Shown one piece after another: positions 1 through 6,660 of a DNA stretch of 7,491 nt. Source of the DNA: an uncultured Opitutaceae bacterium (GTDB lineage Bacteria > Verrucomicrobiota > Verrucomicrobiae > Opitutales > Opitutaceae); contig CAMLSH010000183.1 in assembly GCA_946482625.1 (NCBI GenBank), positions 1 to 7,491 of the forward strand. The letters are read 5' to 3'. Both the position numbers and the translations under genes were made by a program. Position 1 is the first letter of the stretch. The number at the start of each line of letters is the position of its first letter. A model generated the notes under the pieces. It searched no databases and was not told the DNA's origin. It saw only the letters and a program-made list of their open reading frames with translations.

Positions 1-20
1 GGCCACGCTGGGGACAGCGC

Positions 21-62
21 GGCTACGGGGCGGCTGCGGGGCGGTTACGGTGGCTACGGGGC
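21..62. repeat. Short imperfect direct repeats, about 11 bp, after the last gene
   Basis: GGCTACGGGGC occurs at 21-31 and 52-62, with the variant GGCTGCGGGGC at 32-42 and a shorter GGTTACGGT at 43-51 between them. The surrounding 1-74 stretch is strongly skewed: by hand count it has about 41 G and 19 C on the plus strand, so the transcript of the array would be C-rich just after the A1 stop. Such a C-over-G stretch with roughly 11-nt periodicity resembles Rho-utilisation sites, but there is no sequence consensus to confirm that. It could also be simple repeat slippage, or the end of a neighbouring element cut by the window. Confidence 0.55.
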
Positions 63-90
63 TGGTGCGGGGGCGCGAATATGCGGATCT

Positions 91-1269
91 TCAGGGTTTG
101 GGGGCGGGCGATGGCTGGGGTTGGAGGCGGCGGAAGATCATGCCGTAGTCTTTGTAAACTTCGTAGCCTTTGGCGCCGAGGATCTGGGTGAAACCGGCTT
201 CGGCTTCCTTGGTGACCGTGGCGAGCAGCTCGGCGCGTTGTTGGCGGGGATCGACGCCGGGCGTGGGTCGGGTGTTTTTTAGTTTCTCCTCCAGCGCGGT
301 TTTTAGGTTGTAGGCTTCGACGGATTTTTCAGGCGGGAGATCGAGGCGCGCGGTGAGCTTGCTGAGGATTTTGTAGTCCTGATCTTGGGATCGTTTGTAG
401 TCGGCGTAGCGGGTGTCGCCCAAGGCGGTTTTGATTTCGGCTTCGAGGGCTTCGCGCTCTTTTTGTGTCCCGGGAGGGGTTGAGTAGAACACGTTGGAGG
501 CGACGGCGCCGCGTTGTTCGTCGTAGGCTTTGCGGATGGCGTAGAGGGTTTTGAATTCGTCCTCGCTGGCGTCGAACGCGGTCAATTGGAAGCGCAGGGC
601 GCGGGAGGTTTGGGAGCTGCGGAGATCGTAGGCGGCGAGTTCCTCGGAGGTGAGCAGCTCGGCGAGGTCGGAGCGTTTTTGTTTTTCGAGGTAGTCGAGG
701 CGCTCGCGATCTTCGGGGAGAACGATGCCGTCGAAGGAGGCGTCCATCTGGCTGAGCGCCATGTAGTCCTGATCGATGCGGCGGAGTTGTTCGGCCTTCT
801 CGGGCGGGAGAAAGGCGTAGCGGATGTCGTAGCTTTGTTCGGGTGTGCGCTCCGGCCCGAGGAGGGATTTGAGCTCGGCTTCTTTCTCGCGCTGGAGATC
901 GAGCAGTTTGAGCGGATCGGCGTTTTTCCAGCGGGCGAAGAAGTAGTCGTATCTCCAATACTCGTTGCCGGCTTTGGCGAGCAGGGCTTGTTCGCGTTCC
1001 TGGTAACGGCGGTCGAGTTGTTGGCGGACGAGCATGCGGACCAGATACTCGGAGAGGCCAAGTGCGCGGAGCTTGTCGGGACCGGAGGGATCGCCGGAGG
1101 CGACCAGTGCCCACGTTTCGGCGGTGAGCGCGGGGATGGCGTCCGGGCTCTTGGCAGCGGTGGCCGTTTTCGGGGAGGACGCGGACGGGGCGGCGGCGCG
1201 GCGTTGTTGGAGAAAGAAGATGTTGCCGGCGAGCGAGAGGCAGAGGAGGAGGGCGAGGAGATATCGCAT
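91..1269 (-). CDS. Uncharacterised membrane-anchored helical protein, subfamily A (copy A1)
   Basis: This 392-residue protein has no function I recognise. Residues 4-20 are hydrophobic and contain the shared motif S12-L13-x-x-N16; the segment is followed by QQRR, so it looks more like a signal anchor than a cleaved signal. Residues 24-48 are an Ala/Ser/Pro/Lys linker. Residues 53-100 hold the A-type block (W53, G59-D60, LRALG at 67-71, RRY at 87-89, ERE at 91-93). A REKEAELKSLLGP motif lies at 127-139. The central family block spans about 184-246 (LPEDRE 184-189, YLE 193-195, YDLR 214-217, LR 225-226, EDEF 236-239). RYADYKR follows at 287-293, with QDQDY at 295-299. A third LG motif is at 364-365, and the tail is Pro-rich. 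The start is chosen because the hydrophobic segment begins at once after it; no Shine-Dalgarno site is visible. The stop is TGA. It follows B1 by 55 bp and is the last gene of the array. The only cysteine is C10, inside the hydrophobic segment. The open reading frame is secure; localisation is inferred. Confidence 0.95.
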   Translation of the reverse strand: MRYLLALLLCLSLAGNIFFLQQRRAAAPSASSPKTATAAKSPDAIPALTAETWALVASGDPSGPDKLRALGLSEYLVRMLVRQQLDRRYQEREQALLAKAGNEYWRYDYFFARWKNADPLKLLDLQREKEAELKSLLGPERTPEQSYDIRYAFLPPEKAEQLRRIDQDYMALSQMDASFDGIVLPEDRERLDYLEKQKRSDLAELLTSEELAAYDLRSSQTSRALRFQLTAFDASEDEFKTLYAIRKAYDEQRGAVASNVFYSTPPGTQKEREALEAEIKTALGDTRYADYKRSQDQDYKILSKLTARLDLPPEKSVEAYNLKTALEEKLKNTRPTPGVDPRQQRAELLATVTKEAEAGFTQILGAKGYEVYKDYGMIFRRLQPQPSPAPKP

Positions 1270-1324
1270 GGCTGAGTGGGCGCGGAGCGGTTGAACGAAA
1301 AGAGGAACGGGGAAGGTTGCGGGA

Positions 1325-2548
1325 TCAGGGGTTCAGGTAGCTGAACCAGTAGGCGTCTTTCGATTTGTACGCGTCGAGGCCGCGCTGGCCGAGGGTCTCG
1401 AGCAGGCGTTTTTCCGCTTCTTGTCCGAGGGCGACGCGGGCGGCCTGCATTTCTTGTTGAGCGTTGGGACCGGAAGGGCGGATGGCGCGGATGCGTTTGT
1501 CGATGTCGGTGCGAATGTCGTAGGCGGCGATGGCGGTTTCGACGGGGAGATTGAGGCGGGCGGCGACTTGGTAGAGGCTGCGGTATTCGTAGGCTTGGGC
1601 GCGGGTGTAGTCGGCGTAGCGCTCGGGGCTGAGGAGCTTTTTGACGGTGGCGTTCATCTCGGCCTGAGCTTGGGCGGTCGCCTCGCGGAGGCTGGCGGGA
1701 GTTATGCCGATGGAGGGGCCGAGGCGTTCCTGGATGGTTTTTTGGAGGGCGAACAGTTCCCGAAATTCCTGCTCGGTGGGAGCGAAGGCGGTGAGGTTGT
1801 TGCGGAGCGTGTTGGCTGTGGCCGACTGGCGCAGCTCGTAGTCGAGGAGCTCGGCCGGGGTGAGAATTTTCGCGAGGTCGGCGGCTTTCTCTTTTTCGAG
1901 GTAGATGAGCTTTTCGCGTTCCTCGGGGAGAAGAATCGTGGGGCCGCCGGAGGTGTCGCCACGGACTTCGGAGATGAGGACATCGTAATCGGACTCGATG
2001 GCGTCGACGGCATCGATCTGCGTGGGCGCGAGGCCGGTGTAGCGCGGGTCGGTGAGTTTATTTTCCGGGACGTAGTCGGGGCCGAGTAGGGAGCGGATGA
2101 GAGCGGTTTTCTCGCGGTTGAGTTCGCGGAAAGCTTTTCGCTGCTCGGCGGTGCGGGGCGTCTGGTAAGTGGTGCCGCGCCAGTAGTCGTTCATGACGGT
2201 GGTGGCGCGGATCGCGCGGGCGCGCGGGTGATAGAGATCTTCGGCGTAGGCGATGATGAAGGCGCGGATGGCTTCCTCGGGCCAGCCGGCGGCGCGAAGG
2301 TTGGCGATGGCGGCTGGGTCGCCGGCGCGGAGTTTTTCCCAGAGGGCGGGATAGAGGCCGTTGTCGGATGACGCGGGAAAACCGGGGATGGTGGGAGCTC
2401 CGGCTTCGACGGACGTAGAGGTCGCAACCGATGCGGAGCGGCTGGCTGAGGCGGCGCTGGGGTCGGTCGCGAGCGGGGTGGGGCGGGTGAGGAAAAACGC
2501 GGCGTTGGCGGCGAGGGAAAGACCGAGCAGGAGGAGCAGGGGTTTCAT
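1325..2548 (-). CDS. Uncharacterised membrane-anchored helical protein, subfamily B (copy B1)
   Basis: This 407-residue protein is of unknown function. Residues 4-20 form the N-terminal hydrophobic segment with S11-L12-x-x-N15; its ANA could serve as a signal-peptidase site, so anchor versus cleaved signal is open. Residues 22-55 are a Ser/Thr/Ala/Pro linker. The B-type first block covers about 69-104 (L69-W70, AGD 75-77, LRAAGWP 84-90), with DYW at 121-123. LLGPDY is at 154-159. A Gly-rich insert, DTSGGP at 198-203, leads into the central block (LPEE 207-210, YLEKEK 216-221, LTPAELLDYELR 229-240, LR 248-249, EFR 261-263). RYADYTRA is at 310-317 and YEYRSLYQ at 320-327. A third LG motif is at 386-387. 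There are no cysteines. Its start lies in the context TTTCTCTC-ATG, a pyrimidine tract rather than a Shine-Dalgarno site. It is followed 55 bp later by A1, its probable operon partner, and preceded by a 208-bp gap. The stop is TGA. Confidence 0.95.
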   Translation of the reverse strand: MKPLLLLLGLSLAANAAFFLTRPTPLATDPSAASASRSASVATSTSVEAGAPTIPGFPASSDNGLYPALWEKLRAGDPAAIANLRAAGWPEEAIRAFIIAYAEDLYHPRARAIRATTVMNDYWRGTTYQTPRTAEQRKAFRELNREKTALIRSLLGPDYVPENKLTDPRYTGLAPTQIDAVDAIESDYDVLISEVRGDTSGGPTILLPEEREKLIYLEKEKAADLAKILTPAELLDYELRQSATANTLRNNLTAFAPTEQEFRELFALQKTIQERLGPSIGITPASLREATAQAQAEMNATVKKLLSPERYADYTRAQAYEYRSLYQVAARLNLPVETAIAAYDIRTDIDKRIRAIRPSGPNAQQEMQAARVALGQEAEKRLLETLGQRGLDAYKSKDAYWFSYLNP

Positions 2549-2756
2549 GAGAGAAAGGCTGAAGGGCTGAAAGCGGGGAGAGAACGCGCCGGAACGGATG
2601 TGAGACGATGATCGGCGGATTTTTTTAATCGTGCACGTTCACCTTCACGTTCTCTTACGCCTGCTCGTTCTCGGTTCACTGCACGTTGCCGGTGGCAGTG
2701 GTGAGACTCGGAGGAGAAACGAATAAGCGTAAGAGAAGGAGAACGACGGGGAGCGG
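2549..2756 (-). other. Intergenic region between A2 and B1, the largest gap in the array
   Basis: The 208 bp between the A2 stop and the B1 start hold no open reading frame with coding character. The A2-proximal half (2631-2745) is repetitive: CACGTT occurs at 2634-2639, 2646-2651 and 2682-2687, CGTTCTC at 2648-2654 and 2666-2672, and an inverted repeat is listed separately. On the sense strand an A-run (2620-2627 region) lies about 75 bp before the B1 start, and the last 30 bases before that start are pyrimidine-rich. I see no convincing -35/-10 pair and no stem followed by a U-run in the transcript direction, so neither a promoter nor an intrinsic terminator is claimed. The gap is the likeliest place for a separate B1-A1 promoter, by inference from its length alone. 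Confidence 0.6.
2650..2737. repeat. Inverted repeat with perfect 11-bp arms and a nested 6-bp repeat
   Basis: TTCTCTTACGC at 2650-2660 is the exact reverse complement of GCGTAAGAGAA at 2727-2737. Inside the 66-bp interval, CACTGC (2677-2682) is the exact reverse complement of GCAGTG (2695-2700) with a 12-bp loop. Beyond the arms the similarity continues with an offset: the right side reads GCGTAAGAGAAGGAGAACG (2727-2745), while the reverse complement of 2648-2660 reads GCGTAAGAGAACG, as if one GAGAAG unit were extra. It begins about 20 bp after the A2 stop in the transcript. It could fold as a long hairpin after A2, or be a dispersed repeat of REP type. No U-run follows, so it is not a standard terminator. 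The inverted repeat is directly visible; its role is unknown. Confidence 0.75.
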
Positions 2757-3983
2757 TCAGGGAGATGTGATCACGCGGGTCGTGGTGGTGGTCGTCGTCG
2801 GGGTGGCGGGTGTATTCGGACGGAGGCGGCGCATGATCTGATCGCTCACGGCGGCGTAGGCTTTTTCGCCGAGGAGGTTTTTATAGCTGGTCTCGGCTTC
2901 GAGGGCCAGGGCGGCTTGGAAATCGGCGCGTTGCTTGTTTCGGTCGGCGCCGGGAGTGGGTTTGAACTCGCGGACCTTTTTTTCGAGGGCGAGTTTCAGG
3001 TCGTAGGCCTGGTTGATTTTTTCCGTGGGCACCTCGAGGCGCGTGTTGAGCTGGCGGAGGAGTTTATAGTCCTGATCTTGGGCGCGTTTGTACTCGGCAA
3101 AACGTTGCTCGCCGAGGGCGGCTTTGATGTCGGCTTCGAGCACTTTTTGCGCATCGCTGCGTGCGCGCATGTCTTCGGGGGAGCGGCTTGAGCCGCGATC
3201 GGCGCGGTATTTGTCGTCGAAGGGTTTTTGGAGGGCGAAGACGGTTTTGTATTCGTCTTCGTTCATGTCGAAACCGGCGAGCTGCCAGCGGAGCTGCTGG
3301 GCGGTACTGGAGTTGCGAAGATCGTATTGTTCGAGTTCTTCGGGCGTGAGGATGGCCTCGAGATCGGTGCGTTTTTGGGTTTCGAGGTAGCGCTGTTTTT
3401 CGCGATCCTCGGGCAGGCGGATCATGGAGTATTGGTCGTTGCGCGTCTGCATCGCGCGGTAGTCTTCCTCGATGAGTTTGAGTTGTTCGCGTTTGTCGGC
3501 CGGGAGAAAGGCGAGGGTGTCGCGCGCCCACGGGTTTTCGTCGGCGGGAGAAGGGCCGAGCAAGCGTTTGAGCTCGGCTTCTTTTTCGCGAGTGAGATCG
3601 AGGGCGGCGGCGGCATCGTTGGCGCGAAAGCGGTAGGTGCTGAACGCGCGTTCCCAGTAGTTGGATTCGTTTCCGGCGTAGAGGGCTTTCTCACGTTCGA
3701 GGTAACGAGCATTGACCTCCGCGCGTATCAGTGCGCGCACGACATGCTCGGGCAGGCCGAGGGCGCGAAGGCGGTCTGCGGAGGCGGTGTCGCCTGCTTG
3801 GACGAGCGCCCAGATGTCGGGCGGCAGGGCGGGCGGTTTGGCGCCGTCGGCCATCACGGCTTTGGCGGATGTGCCCGAGCGGGAGGCGTTGCCGGCGCTG
3901 GACGCGGCGGGATTGGAGATCAGGAGGTAGGCGTTGGCGCCGAGTGATGCGGCGAGGACGGTGAAGAGGAGGAGATGTTTCAT
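2757..3983 (-). CDS. Uncharacterised membrane-anchored helical protein, subfamily A (copy A2)
   Basis: This 408-residue protein of unknown function belongs to subfamily A. The hydrophobic N-terminus (residues 4-22) carries S13-L14-x-x-N17, then an Ala/Ser/Gly linker to about residue 55. The A-type block is at 58-101 (W58, AGD 63-65, LRALGLP 72-78, ALIRAE 84-89, RYLERE 93-98). REKEAELKRLLGP is at 132-144, the central block at 189-252 (RLPEDRE 189-195, YLE 199-201, LTPEEL 212-217, YDLR 220-223, LR 231-232, EDEY 242-245), RFAEYKRAQDQDY at 294-306, PGAD at 344-347 and the third LG at 371-372. Its C-terminal 43-residue stretch (341-383) matches A3 at about 25 of 43 positions and A1 at about 17, by hand alignment. 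Its odd feature is the tail, which has seven consecutive threonines (396-402) before RVITSP; the run uses both ACC and ACG codons. It contains no cysteine. It starts 23 bp after B2 stops, with CCAGCCGCC before ATG and no Shine-Dalgarno site. Confidence 0.95.
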   Translation of the reverse strand: MKHLLLFTVLAASLGANAYLLISNPAASSAGNASRSGTSAKAVMADGAKPPALPPDIWALVQAGDTASADRLRALGLPEHVVRALIRAEVNARYLEREKALYAGNESNYWERAFSTYRFRANDAAAALDLTREKEAELKRLLGPSPADENPWARDTLAFLPADKREQLKLIEEDYRAMQTRNDQYSMIRLPEDREKQRYLETQKRTDLEAILTPEELEQYDLRNSSTAQQLRWQLAGFDMNEDEYKTVFALQKPFDDKYRADRGSSRSPEDMRARSDAQKVLEADIKAALGEQRFAEYKRAQDQDYKLLRQLNTRLEVPTEKINQAYDLKLALEKKVREFKPTPGADRNKQRADFQAALALEAETSYKNLLGEKAYAAVSDQIMRRLRPNTPATPTTTTTTTRVITSP

Positions 3984-4006
3984 GGCGGCTGGCGGTCAGA
4001 GTGGGT

Positions 4007-5338
4007 TCACCGAACGGAAGAGGACGATGTGGAGCCTGCGCCGGGGGTGGGGGACGGACGCGGAACCGGAGGGGCGAGTGAGCGGCGCAGGTTCACGATG
4101 AAACCGTTGTTGGCGACGTAGACATCGAACGCGCGCGGGCCGAGAGCGGCCATGAGCCGTTGCTCCGCTTCGTCGAGCGTGGCCTGACGGAGAGCGGCGA
4201 CGCTCTCGGGGTCCTGGGTTTTGGCTTCGGTCCTAAATTCGCGCACGCGTTTCTCGATGTCGGCTTTGACTTCGTAGGCGGCGTTGGCGGCGGAAACGGG
4301 AAGCTCGAGCCGCTGGGCGAGTTGGTAGAGGCGGCGGTACTCGTAGTCCTTTGCGCGGGTGTATTCGGCGAAGCGCTGCTCGCCGAGGAGTTGTTTCACC
4401 TGTGCTTCCACTTCGGCCTGTATCTTCTGCCGGTTTTCCTGATCCTGCTGCGTCCATACGCCGGAAGGTTGGATATAGTTCAGCTGTTGGGCGGTGTTCT
4501 TGGTGAGGCTGAAGATGGTGCGGAATTCGTCTTCGCTGGGGTTGAATGCATCGAGCTCGTAGCGAAGCGAACTCGCGATCGAGGAGGAGCGCAGTTCGTA
4601 GTCCAACAGCTCTTGAGGCGAGAGCGTGCGGGCGAGGTCTGCCTGCTTTTCCTTCTCAAGGAAGGCGATTTTTTCGCGGTCTTCCGGCAGGAGTAGCGCG
4701 GGGCCGGTGCCGGTGAAATCGCTGCGCACGTCCTGCATGAGGAACGAGTAGTCTTCCTCGATGGCGCGGACGGCCTCGGCCTGCGCGGGCGTGAGCGAGG
4801 CGAACCGTCGATCGCGCCAGGACTGTTCCTCGTACAGGCCGGTGTAGTCGGAACCGAGGAGTTTTTTCATCAACGCCGTTTGGCCGCGCCATAATTCGCG
4901 GGCGGCTTTTTGCTGCTCGGGAGACATGTTCCCCATCATCGAGCGAGCGGTCCAATACTCGTCTTTTTTGGAGTCGGGCTGGAGTGTTTTCATGCGGTCG
5001 CGAGCAGCGGTTTCGATGAGAGAGCGGACGAGTACGCGGATGGCGCTGGGCGGCCAGCCGGCGGCGCGGAGTTCGTCCACCGCGGAAACGTCGCCCGCCT
5101 GAAGGCGCTCCCAAAAGAGGCGGTGTTTGGACTGCGAGACGGTGCGTCCGGCAGGGGCAGACTCGGACGCTGCGAGCGGGGCGTTAGCGGTGTTGTTGTC
5201 GCGCTCCGCTTCGACCGGGCGTGCTGCCGTGGATACAACGCCGGGCCGCTCAGCGGAAGCGGTGGCGCGCGAGCGTTTGACGAGCAGGGCGGCGTTGGCC
5301 GCGAGGGAGAGGGCGAGGAGGAAGAGAAGGGGTTTCAT
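4007..5338 (-). CDS. Uncharacterised membrane-anchored helical protein, subfamily B (copy B2)
   Basis: At 443 residues this is the longest complete member. The hydrophobic segment (4-20) contains S11-L12-x-x-N15 and is followed by KRSR, favouring a retained anchor over a cleaved signal, although ANA at 14-16 could be a cleavage site. The linker (22-70) is longer than in B1. The first block is at 75-105 (F75-W76, AGD 81-83, LRAAGWPP 90-97), DEYW is at 126-129 and LLGSDY at 160-165. An FTGTGP loop (208-213) precedes the central block (LLPEDREK 216-223, FLEKEK 226-231, LSPQELLDYELR 239-250, LR 258-259, EDEFR 269-273). RFAEYTRAKDYEYRRLYQ is at 322-339 and the third LG at 399-400. The C-terminal extension from about 421 is Pro/Ser/Thr-rich. 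There are no cysteines. The ATG sits in the context TTTTCCTC-ATGAAACCCCT, nearly the same as B1, again without a Shine-Dalgarno site. A2 follows 23 bp later. Function is unknown. Confidence 0.95.
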   Translation of the reverse strand: MKPLLFLLALSLAANAALLVKRSRATASAERPGVVSTAARPVEAERDNNTANAPLAASESAPAGRTVSQSKHRLFWERLQAGDVSAVDELRAAGWPPSAIRVLVRSLIETAARDRMKTLQPDSKKDEYWTARSMMGNMSPEQQKAARELWRGQTALMKKLLGSDYTGLYEEQSWRDRRFASLTPAQAEAVRAIEEDYSFLMQDVRSDFTGTGPALLLPEDREKIAFLEKEKQADLARTLSPQELLDYELRSSSIASSLRYELDAFNPSEDEFRTIFSLTKNTAQQLNYIQPSGVWTQQDQENRQKIQAEVEAQVKQLLGEQRFAEYTRAKDYEYRRLYQLAQRLELPVSAANAAYEVKADIEKRVREFRTEAKTQDPESVAALRQATLDEAEQRLMAALGPRAFDVYVANNGFIVNLRRSLAPPVPRPSPTPGAGSTSSSSVR

Positions 5339-5459
5339 GAGGAAAATCCGAATGACGAAATCGGAAGGTCGAAGGAGGATGAGAGAGGCTGTTGGAGAGT
5401 GACCGATGACGCAGTGGCCGAGGACCAGCGGAGAGAATCGCGTAGTGGGTGAGAGCGCC
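5339..5459 (-). other. Intergenic leader between A3 and B2, pyrimidine-rich on the sense strand
   Basis: These 121 bp contain no gene. In the transcript direction the sequence is rich in C and T, especially in the last 70 bases before the B2 start, and ends in TTTTCCTC directly before ATG. A small inverted repeat, TCCGA (5347-5351) and TCGGA (5361-5365) with a 9-bp loop, lies 9 bp upstream of the start codon, so a hairpin could form close to the ribosome entry point; five-bp arms are short enough to arise by chance. No convincing promoter hexamers or terminator are seen. The gap is much longer than the 19-55 bp gaps inside the B-A pairs. Confidence 0.5.
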
Positions 5460-6641
5460 TCAACGGATCAGCGGGGGGGAGATCTGGCGGGCGATGCGGT
5501 CGCGGATGGCGGCGTAACCTTTTTCGCCATACAACGCGGTGAAGGCGGTTTCGGCCTCGCGCAGGAGTGTGGCGTTGAAATCGGCGCGTTGCTGTTTCTC
5601 GTCGGCACCGGGTTGGGGCTGGAAGGCTTTGGCTTTTTGCTGGAGCGCGAGTTTCAGGGTGTAGCCCTCGATGGCTTTCTCGTCGGGAAGGGAGAGTCGC
5701 TTGGTGAGGCTGGTGAGCGTGCGGTAGTCGTAGTCTTGGGCGCGTTTGTAGTCGGCGTAGCGGCTTTCGCCGAGGGCGGCTGCGATTTCCAATTCAATCG
5801 AGGCTTCGGCTTCGTGGCGGGTTTGGGTTCGCTCGGGAGTGTTAATGACCCCGAGGACAGGATTGTCGCGGAGTGTTTCCAACGGTTTCCGAAATGCGTA
5901 AAGCGTCTGGAATTCCTGCTCAGTCGCGTTGAAGCCAGCGAGGTTATAGCGGAGAAAGCCCGCGGTAGAGGAGGTACGGTAGTCGTAGGTCTGGAGTTCT
6001 TCGGGGGAGAGCAGCGCGACAACGTCGGCGCGGCGTTGCTGCTGGAGGTAGCGCTGGCGCTCCTCGTCCTCGGGCAGTTTCACCAGATTGTACGAGGAGC
6101 GGTTGTACTGCATGTCGTTGTAGTCCTCTTCGAGCAGGTGGAGCTGCTCGGCCTTTTCGACGGGGAGAAAAGACGCGTAGGCGACGATCTGCGGGTGGTC
6201 CGGTTGATAGGTGTCGCCGAGCAGGCGTTTGATTTCGGCTTCCTTCTCGCGCCGGAGTTCGATGAGCGCATGCCGGTCTTTGGCGCGGCCGCGATCCCAC
6301 GGGGAAAAGCGGCGCTGCCAATACTCCGCTGGAGGGAGCAGCAGCGCTTTCTCGCGGTCGGCGTAGCGTTTATCGGCTTCGGCACGGATCAGGGCGCGGG
6401 TGAGTGCGTCGGAGAAACCGAGTGCTTTCAATCGGTCGGGCGCGGAGCCGTCGCCTGATTTCAGAAGCGTCCATGTATGCTCGGAGAATGGCGGAGCGAT
6501 GCTGTCGGACGTGGCGGCCCGTGAGGTCGAGGCGTGGTTGGCGGTGGAGGCTTGCGGCTTTGCGCGGTTGAGGTGTTTGAAAACACAATACGCGTTCAGG
6601 CCGAGCGAGGCGGCGAGGAGGATGGTGAGCGGGCGTTTCAT
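5460..6641 (-). CDS. Uncharacterised membrane-anchored helical protein, subfamily A (copy A3)
   Basis: This 393-residue subfamily A protein has no recognised function. Its N-terminus MKRP is followed by a hydrophobic segment (5-21) with S12-L13-x-x-N16, then FKHLNRAK; the positive charges after the segment suggest a signal anchor. Residues 28-50 form a Ser/Thr/Ala linker. The A block is at 57-101 (W57, SGD 62-64, LKALGF 71-76, ALIRAE 83-88, RYADRE 92-97), with EYW at 106-108. REKEAEIKRLLG is at 131-142. The central block deviates slightly: LPEDEE replaces the usual PEDRE (189-194), YLQ replaces YLE (198-200), and YDYR (219-222) replaces YDLR. LR is at 230-231 and EQEF at 241-244. RYADYKRAQDYDYR is at 294-307, PGAD at 344-347 and YGEKGY at 371-376 as the third motif. 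The only cysteine, C19, is in the hydrophobic segment and does not sit in a lipobox. It starts 19 bp after B3 stops, the tightest gap in the array. Confidence 0.95.
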   Translation of the reverse strand: MKRPLTILLAASLGLNAYCVFKHLNRAKPQASTANHASTSRAATSDSIAPPFSEHTWTLLKSGDGSAPDRLKALGFSDALTRALIRAEADKRYADREKALLLPPAEYWQRRFSPWDRGRAKDRHALIELRREKEAEIKRLLGDTYQPDHPQIVAYASFLPVEKAEQLHLLEEDYNDMQYNRSSYNLVKLPEDEERQRYLQQQRRADVVALLSPEELQTYDYRTSSTAGFLRYNLAGFNATEQEFQTLYAFRKPLETLRDNPVLGVINTPERTQTRHEAEASIELEIAAALGESRYADYKRAQDYDYRTLTSLTKRLSLPDEKAIEGYTLKLALQQKAKAFQPQPGADEKQQRADFNATLLREAETAFTALYGEKGYAAIRDRIARQISPPLIR

Positions 6642-6660
6642 CGGGTGCGGTCGTGCAGGC

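Noticed and set aside
1240..1242. A1 Cys10 as a lipoprotein attachment site
   Set aside because: The preceding residues are Leu-Leu-Leu, not a lipobox with small residues before Cys, and the Cys lies in mid-segment. No other copy has a cysteine there.
1325..2548. Assignment to the Spy/CpxP periplasmic chaperone group because of LTPEEL-like motifs, small helical make-up and export signal
   Set aside because: The motif is LTPEEL rather than LTxxQ repeats, the proteins are more than twice as long as Spy or CpxP, and other family signatures are absent. The resemblance is only in general character.
2609..2630. T-run at 2620-2627 as an intrinsic terminator
   Set aside because: It is a T-run only on the plus strand, where no gene ends, and no stable stem precedes it. 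In the transcript direction it is an A-run.
2650..2737. Inverted repeat as a standard intrinsic terminator of A2
   Set aside because: The loop between the main arms is 66 nt and no U-run follows in the transcript direction.
2549..2756. Insertion-sequence remnant or CRISPR array in the largest gap
   Set aside because: There is no transposase fragment and no evenly spaced identical repeats with unique spacers. The repeats are short and irregular.
3064..3531. Arg/Pro/Ser-rich minus-strand frames overlapping the family genes (also 329-1114, 4656-5114, 5944-6321)
   Set aside because: These are out-of-frame shadows of the real genes with biased composition and no independent start context or conserved motifs.
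5406..6458. Long plus-strand open frame (350 codons) opposite A3, with similar ones at 514-1275, 3228-3947 and 4160-4696
   Set aside because: They lie antisense to the conserved family genes, and their products are Gly/Val/Phe/Glu-rich as expected from reading GC-rich codons backwards. They recur over each paralogue because the sense strand is conserved.
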